From positions 148 to 64,147 of the forward strand of contig NZ_AUPM01000029.1 of the NCBI RefSeq assembly GCF_003265365.1: a DNA stretch of 64,000 nucleotides. Reading direction: 5' to 3'. How positions within the stretch are numbered: position 1 is the first letter of the stretch; the number at the start of each line of letters is the position of its first letter. Below the pieces are notes generated by a model. That model was given only the letters and a program-made list of their open reading frames with translations, searched no databases and had not been told where the DNA came from. The translations under genes were made by a program, and so were the position numbers. The DNA comes from Petrotoga sp. 9PW.55.5.1 (GTDB taxonomy: Bacteria; Thermotogota; Thermotogae; Petrotogales; Petrotogaceae). Below, in pieces: positions 1 through 8,616 of the stretch.

Positions 1-215
1 GCTGCATCCACCCCTTCGAGGAAGGGGAATTAAAATGACTACCCCGGCTGCAGCATAAAACGCTGCATCCACCCCTTCACAGAAGGGGAATTGAACCAAC
101 TACCCCGTCTGCAGCCACACCCCGGCTGCGACAAAGAACGTCGCATCCACCCCTCTCAAGAGGGGAATTTCTATTACATTTACCCCTTCACAGAAGGGCG
201 AAGGGGAATAGAACC
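1..215. repeat. Tandem palindromic intergenic repeat block
   Basis: Imperfect units of about 55 bp run head to tail from the window edge (about 1-55, 62-116, 117-170), with a partial unit at 181-215. Each unit alternates short inverted repeats: CCCCTTC/GAAGGGG or CCCCTCT/AGAGGGG, a GGCTGCAGCC-type palindrome, and in the third unit GCGAC/GTCGC around a 7-base loop. Positions 72-169 match 5794-5891 at all but 3 of 98 bases, so this is a dispersed family. It is far more GC-rich than its surroundings and lies downstream of the minus-strand gene at 286-870. The block may continue beyond base 1. Function unknown; a REP/MITE-like element is the nearest analogy. Confidence 0.85.
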
Positions 216-285
216 TTTTTGTGAAACAAATTTCATTATTTCAACCGCTAAATAGTAATGATCAAAGAGACTATAGAACGGTAAT

Positions 286-870
286 TCAAAGTTTTAAAAA
301 ACTGAATTTTTCTGTTAATATAATGGGTTGGCTATTCTTTTGTTCAATTTTTACGATTATTTCCCAATCTCCTTCCTTTAAAATTTCGTTGATTTCTATG
401 CCTATTGATGGGTATGTGAATGCCTGTGTTACCATTTCTCCTTTTTCTGGTGTTTTTAAGAACAACTTTATCAATATTTTGTTGTTTGCATTATCATGTT
501 TTATACTTTCTAAATTTAGAGAGTATCCTCCCGTTCTTTTTTCTCCTGCACTTATACAAACTACAAATGGCACTTCTTCTATTTTAGTAACTATTTTGTT
601 ATTTTGTTTTATTACCATATCTGGTATTTGAGATTTAAAATAACAGTCTACAATTTTATAATTTATCATAGGTTCTCCTTCTTCAAAGTTGTAATTTTCT
701 TTAGAGGTTTGCAGTTGTTCTGGCTTTTGTATATCCTCCTGCACCTGTTCTTGAAGTTGTTCACTTTCAGGAATTATTTCATTTTGTGTATTTGGTGAAA
801 TGAAAAAAAATAATGATCCAATTGCCAATGCCGATATAGCAATTATTAAAATCACTTGAGTTGTTGACAT
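286..870 (-). CDS. Membrane-anchored protein with PrcB-like C-terminal domain
   Basis: 194 residues. An N-terminal hydrophobic helix (about 5-24) anchors the protein, followed by a Glu/Gln-rich linker (about 33-55) and a globular domain. Residues from about 100 on contain AGEKRTGGYSL and, further on, TPEKGEMVTQAFTYP, which resemble the PrcB C-terminal domain (a G-x-R-x-T-G-G-Y motif then P..G..V.QA.T.P). In Treponema, PrcB is tied to the subtilisin-like dentilisin complex, and here the upstream neighbour is a subtilisin-like lipoprotein, so a role in protease maturation or localisation is a reasonable inference. The start has a strong GAGGAGGT site. A hairpin separates it from the protease gene, so it may have its own promoter. 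Confidence 0.65.
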   Translation of the reverse strand: MSTTQVILIIAISALAIGSLFFFISPNTQNEIIPESEQLQEQVQEDIQKPEQLQTSKENYNFEEGEPMINYKIVDCYFKSQIPDMVIKQNNKIVTKIEEVPFVVCISAGEKRTGGYSLNLESIKHDNANNKILIKLFLKTPEKGEMVTQAFTYPSIGIEINEILKEGDWEIIVKIEQKNSQPIILTEKFSFLKL

Positions 871-929
871 TCTAATTACCTCCTCATTCTAAGATTATAA
901 TATTTTGATAAGATATTATTTATTCAATA

Positions 930-960
930 AAAATTGGGACCTTTCGGCCCCAATTTTTAT
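930..960 (-). terminator. Intrinsic terminator after the protease gene
   Basis: The arms AAAAATTGGG and CCCAATTTTT enclose an inner CC/GG pair with one A-C mismatch and a 4-base loop. Read on the minus strand it is followed by a T-rich tract and lies just after the stop of the protease gene. The A/T-rich arms could also work in the other direction. Confidence 0.75.
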
Positions 961-973
961 TTAAAATAATGAT

Positions 974-3448
974 TTAAAATATTGTCCAAGGAACTCCTAC
1001 TCCTCCATATTCGTCTAAGAAACCCATTCCTGGTCCACTTATTACTCTATAAACAGGGACATTCTCGTTATTTATTGTTATCTCCCCACTTATGCCAAAC
1101 GGCTTTGCTAATACTATGTCATCGAGCCAGGCAGTATCTTCACCAGAGCTCCAGATAAAATCTTTTTCATAAGCAAACCTTACGGTATGAGGGCCATGAT
1201 CCAACACAAAATTATAAGTCATCCAATCTTGTTCTCCACTTAAACTTAATATTTCCGCCCCATCAATGTATAGTTTAAAGAAATCCCAATTTGCCTCAGA
1301 AGAAACTTTAACCTTAAACGACAATGAAGCAACAGTTTCAAGAGTAAATGAAGTTTCTATCCAACTTTGCTCATTATCGTCTATATCACCAAATCTTAAA
1401 ACTGTAGCTTCATCAATTGTTTCTATAACAGGTTCTTTATCTCCGCCAGTTACCCAGTTAAAGAAATCATGTTCTAAATCACCATCTTCGAAATCTTCTT
1501 TTGCTATTGTATCTGCTTCAGGAAGTTCTCCATCATAATAATAAACCAAATAATAATAACCACTTTCTTCTATATAAGGTAATAAATTCATTATCATTGT
1601 CTGATAACTTTTCATATCAAAAGCTTCCACAACATAAAAATCTTGATCTAATAAGAATACATTAAGAGTACCAGAAAATGGTAAGTCTGTACTTAAAGTT
1701 GCTTCGAATTTAGTCGTTTCAAATTCTTGAGTGTAAGTCGTTACTGTTGCCTCAGACAAAAGATTAACAGGTTCGTATTCAACTGATTCAACAGTAACTA
1801 CATCTTGATAACCCAATTCTTCTTTCATTCTGTAATTTGGTGCATATGCATATAGATATTCTGGTCCTCCAATTATAATATCGTATTCTCCGGGCTCAAT
1901 ACCGACAAATAATTCATAACCATAATTGTTGGTCTTTCCGTAATATCTTTTACCTGTTTCTTTATGTTCTATAGTAACATTAACTCCTGACAAATAAAAA
2001 TCTTCACTTAATGCACCTTTTGCTACAACCCGTAACGCTCCAACTTCATAGTCATTTGGATCAAGATCAAGAGAATTTGCAGCGTTTATCCTTCCATAGC
2101 CAGCAGCAGTATCGTATCCAGGTTTATCTATATCTTCTGCTCCCTCTTCTATCATCCTTTTTATTTGGTAAACATTGGCATCTGGATATTCTTCTTTCAA
2201 TAAAGCAGCTAATGCAGACACGTATGGACATGCCATAGAAGTACCTGCCCAATAAGCATAAGGCTGTTCTTCTACGCCTTCAACTTCGGCTAAACTTTTT
2301 GGAATAGTAGAAATTACATTGTCACCTGGAGCAGCAACTGATACATATTCTCCTCTTGAAGAGAAGCTGGTGATTTCATCTCTTGCGTCACTTGCAGCAA
2401 CTCCTATAACTCCAGTATATGCTGAGGGATAATGCCAGAATTGATCGGTAGTATCATTACCAGAGGAAGCAACAACCACTACGTTATTCATAAGAGCGTA
2501 ATCAAATGCATCTTTTAGTATGTTGGAATAGCCACCGCCGCCCCAACTGTTTGATAAGACGTCTGCTCCGTGATCTACAGCCCATACTATTCCGTCAGCG
2601 ACTGCAAAGTCACCTATATACCCTGGAATGAATATTCTTATAGGCATAATCTTAGCATCTGGTGCTAATCCTGATATTCCTTCACCATTATTTCTTTTAG
2701 CAGCTATTATTCCAGCTGTGTGTGTACCGTGACCTTGTGAATCGGAGTCTTCATTAGCATAAAGTACACTTTTCGAAACAGGATCATATCCATCTACTAA
2801 TTGGCCTTGTAAATCAGGATGAGTTCCATCTGTACCAGTGTCTAATAAACCAACTATTACACCTTCCCCTGTAGCAGTATCCCATGCAGTTTCAGCGTCT
2901 AATAATTCTAAAGCATATTGATATTCTAAAAATGGGTCTGCTTCTATTTCATCTACTACTAAAATATTAGAACTAAATTGTTTATTTATAATGTTATTTT
3001 TATTTATAACGTTATCTTTTCCAGATTTAATAACTGGTATTTCTCTATCTGTAAAATTTGGTTCAATATATCTTATTCCGTCTACTTTCTTATTTTTAAG
3101 AATTTCAAAAGCTTTATTTACATCCATAACCTTGGTATCTAATTCAATCAAAACCGCATTAAGTTCGGGTATCTTTTCTTTAATTTCTACTCCTTTGAGT
3201 TTACTAAGTAATTCGTCCAATGCTTCTTCTTTTCCTTCTTCATATCCAACTACTAATTCATTATCGTTATATTCGCGACCTTGAAGTTCTATAAATGTGG
3301 GAATATATGAATTGTAACGTGATAAGTTAGAATTTGTTGAATTATCATTAAATCCATCATTAGAAGGCACGTTTAAATTCATACAACCTGAAATTATAAA
3401 AACCAAAGAAACAACCAAAACAACTATTATTGAAAATCTCTTTTTCAT
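974..3448 (-). CDS. Subtilisin-like (S8) serine protease lipoprotein
   Basis: 824 residues. A lipoprotein signal peptide ends in the lipobox ISGC with Cys22, so the protein is probably anchored on the cell envelope. Residues about 60-135 look like an inhibitor I9-type propeptide. The catalytic domain follows: Asp203 (LLDTGTDGTHPDL), His240 (QGHGTHTAG), oxyanion Asn331 (SSGND) and Ser404 (GTSMACP), all intact. About 360 residues lie C-terminal to the protease domain, including a carboxypeptidase-regulatory-like beta domain and a jelly-roll-like segment (about 655-790, with DFEDGDLEHDFFNWVTGG). It is the second gene of a likely two-gene unit, 11 bases after the fibronectin-type lipoprotein, and ends at the hairpin at 930-960. 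It resembles fervidolysin-type secreted proteases. Confidence 0.93.
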   Translation of the reverse strand: MKKRFSIIVVLVVSLVFIISGCMNLNVPSNDGFNDNSTNSNLSRYNSYIPTFIELQGREYNDNELVVGYEEGKEEALDELLSKLKGVEIKEKIPELNAVLIELDTKVMDVNKAFEILKNKKVDGIRYIEPNFTDREIPVIKSGKDNVINKNNIINKQFSSNILVVDEIEADPFLEYQYALELLDAETAWDTATGEGVIVGLLDTGTDGTHPDLQGQLVDGYDPVSKSVLYANEDSDSQGHGTHTAGIIAAKRNNGEGISGLAPDAKIMPIRIFIPGYIGDFAVADGIVWAVDHGADVLSNSWGGGGYSNILKDAFDYALMNNVVVVASSGNDTTDQFWHYPSAYTGVIGVAASDARDEITSFSSRGEYVSVAAPGDNVISTIPKSLAEVEGVEEQPYAYWAGTSMACPYVSALAALLKEEYPDANVYQIKRMIEEGAEDIDKPGYDTAAGYGRINAANSLDLDPNDYEVGALRVVAKGALSEDFYLSGVNVTIEHKETGKRYYGKTNNYGYELFVGIEPGEYDIIIGGPEYLYAYAPNYRMKEELGYQDVVTVESVEYEPVNLLSEATVTTYTQEFETTKFEATLSTDLPFSGTLNVFLLDQDFYVVEAFDMKSYQTMIMNLLPYIEESGYYYLVYYYDGELPEADTIAKEDFEDGDLEHDFFNWVTGGDKEPVIETIDEATVLRFGDIDDNEQSWIETSFTLETVASLSFKVKVSSEANWDFFKLYIDGAEILSLSGEQDWMTYNFVLDHGPHTVRFAYEKDFIWSSGEDTAWLDDIVLAKPFGISGEITINNENVPVYRVISGPGMGFLDEYGGVGVPWTIF

Positions 3449-3466
3449 TTCATCTTACCCCCTTTC

Positions 3467-5455
3467 TTAATTGCCTGTAGTAGTAGTAAATTCGTTGTGC
3501 ATTTCAGGCATTACTCCACCAAGAGGATCTATGCCCCAACCGTAATCTATTGCTATGGAATATGCCACACTATCTGAATCATAAGACACAGCGTATGCAT
3601 AATCTACTCCCCAATCATAGGTTTTACCAGGCTCCAATTTATTATCTTCTTCATATTTATAAGGATAACTATACGGAGGAAAGTATAAGAACCAGCTTAA
3701 GTCTTCATATTCAGGGCTTCCTTCATTTCCTTTGAAAGTCACAGAAATTTCTTGTGCTCCTACTGTCGCAAAGTCATACATATAAACAGTTGTACCTTCT
3801 AAAATACCTGGAAATATATAATTTTCACTTTGCACTAAATCGTATATCCATATTGTATAGTAATACTCAACAACAGATTCGGGAGAAGTTAACTCTTTTG
3901 TAGGTTCCCAAACAAAGGTTGGTTGTCTTGAAACGTTTGTTTCTCTATCTGCTGGTGACTTTAAATTCACATTGAAACTATCAAGAGGAACTACTGAACC
4001 CAATTCAACAAGTTCGCTTTCTTGATTACCTCTATAAGAACTCACAGCATACCATACTTCTCTCCCAACTTCATTTTGTGCTGATGGATCTCTATAATAA
4101 CCAGATGCTACAGTAGCTATTTTTCTATAATTAACTCCATCAAAAGATCTATAAACGTTATAGCCATCAGGACGTACGACATTTGGCCCAACAAGTCCGT
4201 AGTAATCCAATGTATCATAATCAAACCAGCTTATTTCTACCCATAAGTTAGTTCCTTGTGGTGCAGCTTCTATCCCTGTACCAAAATTTTTTAATGGTTC
4301 AAAATCCTGTGGTAAGTTATTAGCACCATTAAAATCAAACTTATCAGAAACTATTTTTAAAAGTTTATCGTTATTATAAAATTCTACTCCTTGGTTTCTT
4401 GTATAAGATACTATTCCAACATAACCTAAATAAACAGGACTTACTGGAACAAAAAGACTTTCCTCTACTTCTTCAACTTCTCTATTTATCGTAATATATT
4501 CTATTTTCTCTACTCTATTGTCATTGTAATCATAAAATACAACATATAAAGGAACTTCTCCAGAAAAGGTGGATACATCCATATTAGTGAATGTGGCTGT
4601 TGGCGTGTCTGAAGCAATATATCGATCTCCAAAAAAGCTTGAACCTGGAACACTTCCTATTTTAGCGTAAATAATACTCGGATGATTATCCGTTTCAACA
4701 TCAACTCTTAACGTGAAATTTCCTGTAATGTTGGTGATATCTAACTCGTTACCTTGCAAATCAAAAAAGCTGAGAGTAACTTCAGGGAAAGTTTGAGAAT
4801 CAGGGTCTGTATATAATCCAGTAGCTCTTAATTGAACTTCTTTTACATTCTCGGCGAGGTATTCGGTTTTTAAACCTTCTATTTTACTTAAAGCGTATCC
4901 TTGTTTTTTCAATTCTACGTCTATCTTTTCAGGAAAACCACTAAGGTTAAAGATTACTTGTCCTTTTTTGTCTGTTACGCCTTGAGCCAATATATCATCA
5001 CCTGATTTGACAACCACGTTTGCCCCTTCAACTGCAGACCCTGTATTGTATTCAATTACAATAAAAGCGCGTTCTTGTTCAAGAGCAGAGGGAGCAGAGG
5101 TTGTAAAACTCCAAAGATCGCTGGTAGCAGTTTCACCGTCTGGATCTTTTGCCACAACTTTCCAATAATATGTTTTCCCATATTCAAGTGACAAAGGTTG
5201 GTAGGATTTCGTCGTTAAATTGGATTCTAAAAGAGGAGGATTACTATCGTCACCAAAATATAAATCAAATTTTAGGGTATCTCCATCAGGATCACTTGCT
5301 TCCCACCTTAAAGTTACATCTAATGGAACATTTGATGCTCCATCTGCAGGATAAGGATTCGAAGGTTTGTTCGGTGGATTATTCAACGTAGGTACACACG
5401 CAGAAAACGTTAATAAAACAATCAACACAACAACCAAATAAAAATACTTCTTCAT
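3467..5455 (-). CDS. Lipoprotein with fibronectin type III-like domain
   Basis: 662 residues from the preferred ATG at 5455, which sits 9 bases after GGGGGTG. A GTG four codons upstream overlaps that site and is less likely. The signal peptide ends in FSAC, a lipobox. Residues about 25-125 form an Fn3/Big-like domain (SNPYPADGASNVP, YGKTYYWKVVAKDPDGETAT, LWSFTT). A carboxypeptidase-regulatory-like beta segment follows (VVKSGDDILAQGVTDKKGQVI), then further beta-rich regions, including a second Fn3-like stretch (SPADRETNVSRQPTFVW). No catalytic motif is visible. It is directly upstream of the S8 protease and probably co-transcribed, so it may be an adhesin, scaffold or substrate-presenting partner. 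That role is inference. Confidence 0.75.
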   Translation of the reverse strand: MKKYFYLVVVLIVLLTFSACVPTLNNPPNKPSNPYPADGASNVPLDVTLRWEASDPDGDTLKFDLYFGDDSNPPLLESNLTTKSYQPLSLEYGKTYYWKVVAKDPDGETATSDLWSFTTSAPSALEQERAFIVIEYNTGSAVEGANVVVKSGDDILAQGVTDKKGQVIFNLSGFPEKIDVELKKQGYALSKIEGLKTEYLAENVKEVQLRATGLYTDPDSQTFPEVTLSFFDLQGNELDITNITGNFTLRVDVETDNHPSIIYAKIGSVPGSSFFGDRYIASDTPTATFTNMDVSTFSGEVPLYVVFYDYNDNRVEKIEYITINREVEEVEESLFVPVSPVYLGYVGIVSYTRNQGVEFYNNDKLLKIVSDKFDFNGANNLPQDFEPLKNFGTGIEAAPQGTNLWVEISWFDYDTLDYYGLVGPNVVRPDGYNVYRSFDGVNYRKIATVASGYYRDPSAQNEVGREVWYAVSSYRGNQESELVELGSVVPLDSFNVNLKSPADRETNVSRQPTFVWEPTKELTSPESVVEYYYTIWIYDLVQSENYIFPGILEGTTVYMYDFATVGAQEISVTFKGNEGSPEYEDLSWFLYFPPYSYPYKYEEDNKLEPGKTYDWGVDYAYAVSYDSDSVAYSIAIDYGWGIDPLGGVMPEMHNEFTTTTGN

Positions 5456-5785
5456 AGCAATAATCACCCCCGTTTAGTTGTTTAAGATATCTTGTAAAAC
5501 CTCCAAAAAACATTCTTTCAAATTTTTAAAGATTTTCACCCCCTTTATATTTTATTAGGAAATAGTAAGATTTCTTTTTAATCTAAATTCATAATAGTTA
5601 ATTGCAAAGTTTTATAATCACAACATAATTCATACAATAGATATTATACCATAAATTAAATCAATTATTATACTTTTTTTAAATTTTCTTTGTAACATTT
5701 AATGAATTTTTGAGTTTGAAGTGTTGCAAATTCACTTCATAAAAGTGGAATAAAACTTTAATTCACCTCTTGAGAGGTCTGTTGG

Positions 5786-5895
5786 TTTTTATTCCCCTTC
5801 ACAGAAGGGGAATAGAACCGACTACCCCGGCTGCAGCCACACCCCGGCTGCGACAAAGAACGTCGCATCCACCCCTCTCAAGAGGGGAATTAAAA
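5786..5895. repeat. Second copy of the palindromic intergenic repeat
   Basis: Bases 5794-5891 match bases 72-169 of the window with 3 differences in 98, in the same orientation. The hairpin CCCCTTC/GAAGGGG, the palindrome GGCTGCAGCC, the hairpin GCGAC/GTCGC and the hairpin CCCCTCT/AGAGGGG follow in the same order and spacing. It ends about 40 bases before the -10 element of the deaminase gene. Confidence 0.9.
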
Positions 5896-5931
5896 TGAAT
5901 GAGAATTTAAGAAGATTTTTAGGTTTTATAG

Positions 5932-5937
5932 TATAAT
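5932..5937 (+). promoter_or_regulatory. -10 element of the deaminase operon
   Basis: A consensus TATAAT lies 31 bases upstream of the chosen ATG at 5968. The -35 position (about 5909-5914) is a poor match. Transcription from here would begin near 5944, which argues against the earlier in-frame ATG at 5947. Confidence 0.5.
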
Positions 5938-5967
5938 ATAAATAAGATGGTTGAAGGAGATGTGTTT

Positions 5968-7296
5968 ATGCCTAATAAGCTTTTAAAAAATGGGTACATT
6001 TTGATTAGTGCGGATGATGATGTAGAAAAGCTTGATATTTTGATAGATGGTGATGAGATAGCAGATCTTGTTCCTAGAGATTCAGATTATCCTATTGAGG
6101 ATAGAGATTTAGAAGTTTACGATCTTTCAGGGAAATTGATCGTTCCTGGTTTTATTAATACACACACACATTCTCCTATGTCTTATTTTAAAGGTGTAGC
6201 AGATGATTTGACTTTTGATGATTGGCTTTTTAACAACATGCTTCCAAGGGAGAACTTTTTGGATAATGAGTTATCTTATTATGGCTCTTTGGTCTCAATT
6301 TTAGAGATGCTTTCTAATGGGATAACAACTTTTGTTGATATGTATATGTTTACAGATGATATTGCAAAGGCAGCATATGATTTAGGAGTTAGGGCATATA
6401 TTTCAAGGGGGTTATCTTTTGATACCCAAGAAGGTTGGGAAAGAAGACTTAGAGAAAATATTCAAACTTATGAAAAATATAACGGTTTAGATAATAGAAT
6501 ATACATAGGTTTTGGACCTCACGCTCCGTATACCGTTCCTGTTGATAAGTTGAAAGAAGTTGCAAAATTAGCTAAAAGATATGATACACACGTTCAAATT
6601 CATTTGTTAGAATCGATAAAAGAAAAAAAACAATACAATTTAATTGATATAGAAAAAAGTGGATTGTTCGATGTTCCAACTATTGCTGCACATTGTGTAC
6701 AATCTGATTTAAAAGATATAGAGGTGCTTTCAAGGAACGAAGTAAACGTTGCATATAACCCTATTAGTAATATGAAATTAGCTAATGGGGTGGCTCCTAT
6801 TGTTGATATGATTGAAAAGAATATTAACGTAACCTTTGGAACGGATGGAAGCGCCAGCAATAATTCTTTGAATTTTTTTAGTGAGATGAAGTTTGGTAGT
6901 GTTTTACAAAAATGGAGGTATGGGCCAGATAAATTTAGTGTTGATCAAGTTTTACGTATGGCATGGGAAAATGGTGGTTTCGCTTTGGAAGAAAGGTTAG
7001 GAAGGTTAGAACCAGAATTCAAAGCAGATTTAACTGTTATTGATTTGGATAATTATGAGTTTTATCCTTTTGATCTTTCAAGAATCAAGTCTCACCTTGT
7101 ATATTCAGCTAATCCTAGAAATGTATTTGCCACTATGGTTGCTGGTAACTTTTTATATTATAATGGTGAGTTCTTAAATTTGAATCAAAAAAAGGAGAAA
7201 ATATATGAAAATTTCCACTTCTATTACAAAGAGATTGAAGATAAGTTTAATAACAGTATTTCTTCTTCTAATAATCCCAACGATAGCGATTTCTAG
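5968..7296 (+). CDS. mtaD: MTA/SAH deaminase-type amidohydrolase
   Basis: 442 residues from the ATG at 5968, which has GAAGGAGATG at good spacing. The ATG at 5947 has no ribosome site. A metal-dependent TIM-barrel hydrolase of the 5-methylthioadenosine/S-adenosylhomocysteine deaminase group (SsnA/MtaD/Atz-like). Metal and substrate residues are present: H66 and H68 (NTHTHS), H184/HAPYT, H212 and E215 (QIHLLES), H242 (AAHC) and D293 (GTDGSASNN). It probably deaminates the adenine of MTA or SAH in the cytoplasm. Substrate cannot be fixed from sequence; guanine or cytosine deaminases and triazine hydrolases are relatives. The last 30 residues overlap the next gene in another frame and look like a non-conserved tail. 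Confidence 0.85.
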   Translation: MPNKLLKNGYILISADDDVEKLDILIDGDEIADLVPRDSDYPIEDRDLEVYDLSGKLIVPGFINTHTHSPMSYFKGVADDLTFDDWLFNNMLPRENFLDNELSYYGSLVSILEMLSNGITTFVDMYMFTDDIAKAAYDLGVRAYISRGLSFDTQEGWERRLRENIQTYEKYNGLDNRIYIGFGPHAPYTVPVDKLKEVAKLAKRYDTHVQIHLLESIKEKKQYNLIDIEKSGLFDVPTIAAHCVQSDLKDIEVLSRNEVNVAYNPISNMKLANGVAPIVDMIEKNINVTFGTDGSASNNSLNFFSEMKFGSVLQKWRYGPDKFSVDQVLRMAWENGGFALEERLGRLEPEFKADLTVIDLDNYEFYPFDLSRIKSHLVYSANPRNVFATMVAGNFLYYNGEFLNLNQKKEKIYENFHFYYKEIEDKFNNSISSSNNPNDSDF

Positions 7297-7696
7297 CCCA
7301 ATAGAAGATTATATTGATTTTATGCCCGTTGGTTATGAAGAAGTTAGTAGAATAGTTACAAGAAATGGTACCGTTGTAAATACTACCATTCCTGAAAACG
7401 GGGAACATTTAGAACTTATTTTTAAAAAAGATAACGAACTATATGAGGTTCATGTTGTACATTTCAGAAATCCGTTTACATTGGTAAATTTTTGGTATTC
7501 TTTTGTGAGTGATTATTCTAGTGCTTTAGATTCTGCTTTTTCTGCTGTGCCTTTTGTGTATGGAGAATTTAATACAGAATATATGAAAATGCAGTTAAGT
7601 GCATGGTTTAGGGGCTTAAATAATACTTTTTTTGTAGTTTATGGCCCTAGAAGTTTGGTTATTAACGATTTAAAAATCAAACTTAATAGATGGTGA
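7205..7696 (+). CDS. Small secreted protein, function unknown
   Basis: 163 residues. Residues 1-30 are a classical signal peptide (KRLKISLITVFLLLIIPTIAISS), so export across the inner membrane is expected. The mature part is about 130 residues, mixed alpha/beta, without cysteines or a motif I recognise. The ATG follows AAAAAGGAGAAAAT, a strong site, although it lies 92 bases inside the preceding deaminase gene. It in turn overlaps the radical-SAM gene by 7 bases, so the three genes are probably co-translated. The overlap and the strong site make the start credible despite its unusual position. Confidence 0.75.
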   Translation: MKISTSITKRLKISLITVFLLLIIPTIAISSPIEDYIDFMPVGYEEVSRIVTRNGTVVNTTIPENGEHLELIFKKDNELYEVHVVHFRNPFTLVNFWYSFVSDYSSALDSAFSAVPFVYGEFNTEYMKMQLSAWFRGLNNTFFVVYGPRSLVINDLKIKLNRW

Positions 7697-8616
7697 TTTT
7701 TTTGGATTTATACAATAGGTTAAGCGATTATTTTAAAAATAGATATGGTGAAAGAGTACAAAGACTTCCAATAAATGCCGGGTTTAGTTGCCCTAATAAA
7801 ACAGGAGAGAAAGGAAAGGGTGGCTGTATTTATTGCGATCTTACAGGAAGTGGTTTTTCTTCTTTTAAACCAAAGGTGAGTATCAAAGATCAAGTCAATG
7901 GTATGATTGAAAGATACCAATTAAAAGCAAATAAGTTTTTGGTTTATTTTCAAGCTAATACTAATACCTATGCCCCTATTGATGAATTGAAAAATAAGTA
8001 TGAAAGTGCTTTGATAGATCCAAGAATCGTTGGGTTAGATGTATCAACTCGTCCTGATTGTGTTCCAGATGTTGTTATTAACCTGTTAAACAATTTTAGA
8101 GATAGAGTTGATGTTTATGTTGAGTTAGGAGTAGAAAGCACGAACGTTAATACTTTAAAATTAATGAATAGAGGGCATTCTTTAGCAGAAGTTATAGATA
8201 GTGTAATTAGATTGAAAAAAGCGGGTTTAGAAGTTATTTTACATTACATAATAGATTTTCCTACCGATACAATAGAGGATGTTATAGAAATGGCTAAAAT
8301 AAGTTCAGTGTTGAAAATAGATGGGGTAAAACTTCATTCTTTATACATAGTTGAAAATACTAAACTAGCAGAGATGTATAAGAAAAATGAAATTTCTCCA
8401 TTATCTTTGGATGATTTTATCGAAAGAGCTATCAATTTTTTAGAGTATTTAGACCCAAAGATTGTTATTCATAGGATGGTTGCAGATCCCCCTAAAGAAG
8501 GAACTTTACACGGTAACTGGGGATTTTCTAAGATCAAAATCTTAAATATGATTGAAGGCAGGATGAAAGAAAGAGGAACTTTCCAAGGCAAATATTTTGA
8601 TTATTTAAATAATTGA
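7690..8616 (+). CDS. Radical SAM protein, YhcC/TIGR01212 family
   Basis: 308 residues from ATG 7690. A TTG at 7702 preceded by GGTGAT is an alternative start. The radical-SAM iron-sulfur cysteines are C34, C46 and C49 in the widely spaced pattern CPNKTGEKGKGGCIYC that marks this subfamily, rather than the usual CxxxCxxC. Later blocks typical of the family are also visible (YFQANTNTYAP, GLDVSTRPDCVPD, ELGVESTN, LHYIIDFPTDT, KLHSLYIVENT, HRMVADPP). Members are cytoplasmic and widely conserved; their reaction was unknown for a long time and some are linked to RNA or cofactor modification. The stop codon is immediately followed by the RNase P RNA. Confidence 0.9.
   Translation: MVIFLDLYNRLSDYFKNRYGERVQRLPINAGFSCPNKTGEKGKGGCIYCDLTGSGFSSFKPKVSIKDQVNGMIERYQLKANKFLVYFQANTNTYAPIDELKNKYESALIDPRIVGLDVSTRPDCVPDVVINLLNNFRDRVDVYVELGVESTNVNTLKLMNRGHSLAEVIDSVIRLKKAGLEVILHYIIDFPTDTIEDVIEMAKISSVLKIDGVKLHSLYIVENTKLAEMYKKNEISPLSLDDFIERAINFLEYLDPKIVIHRMVADPPKEGTLHGNWGFSKIKILNMIEGRMKERGTFQGKYFDYLNN

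Larger units (their letters stand above)
5456..5967. other. Divergent intergenic region
   Basis: About 510 bases between the minus-strand lipoprotein and the plus-strand deaminase. It contains an AT-rich stretch (5480-5700) that probably carries the promoter of the lipoprotein-protease unit, though I see no convincing -35/-10 pair. Small inverted repeats follow (CACTT/AAGTG near 5732-5747, CCTCT/AGAGG near 5766-5777), then the GC-rich repeat copy, and a -10 element before the deaminase. No coding capacity is seen. Confidence 0.6.

Noticed and set aside
1-215. Possible CRISPR array
   Set aside because: The units are themselves palindromic and contiguous, without unique spacers of constant length, and no cas genes are nearby.
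221-631. Plus-strand frame of 136 codons
   Set aside because: It is opposite the PrcB-like gene, which has a strong ribosome site, membrane anchor and family motif. The plus frame has none.
5500-5946. SAM or SAH riboswitch in front of the deaminase
   Set aside because: The TATAAT lies only about 24 bases before the chosen start, leaving no room for an aptamer; the hairpins upstream belong to the repeat.
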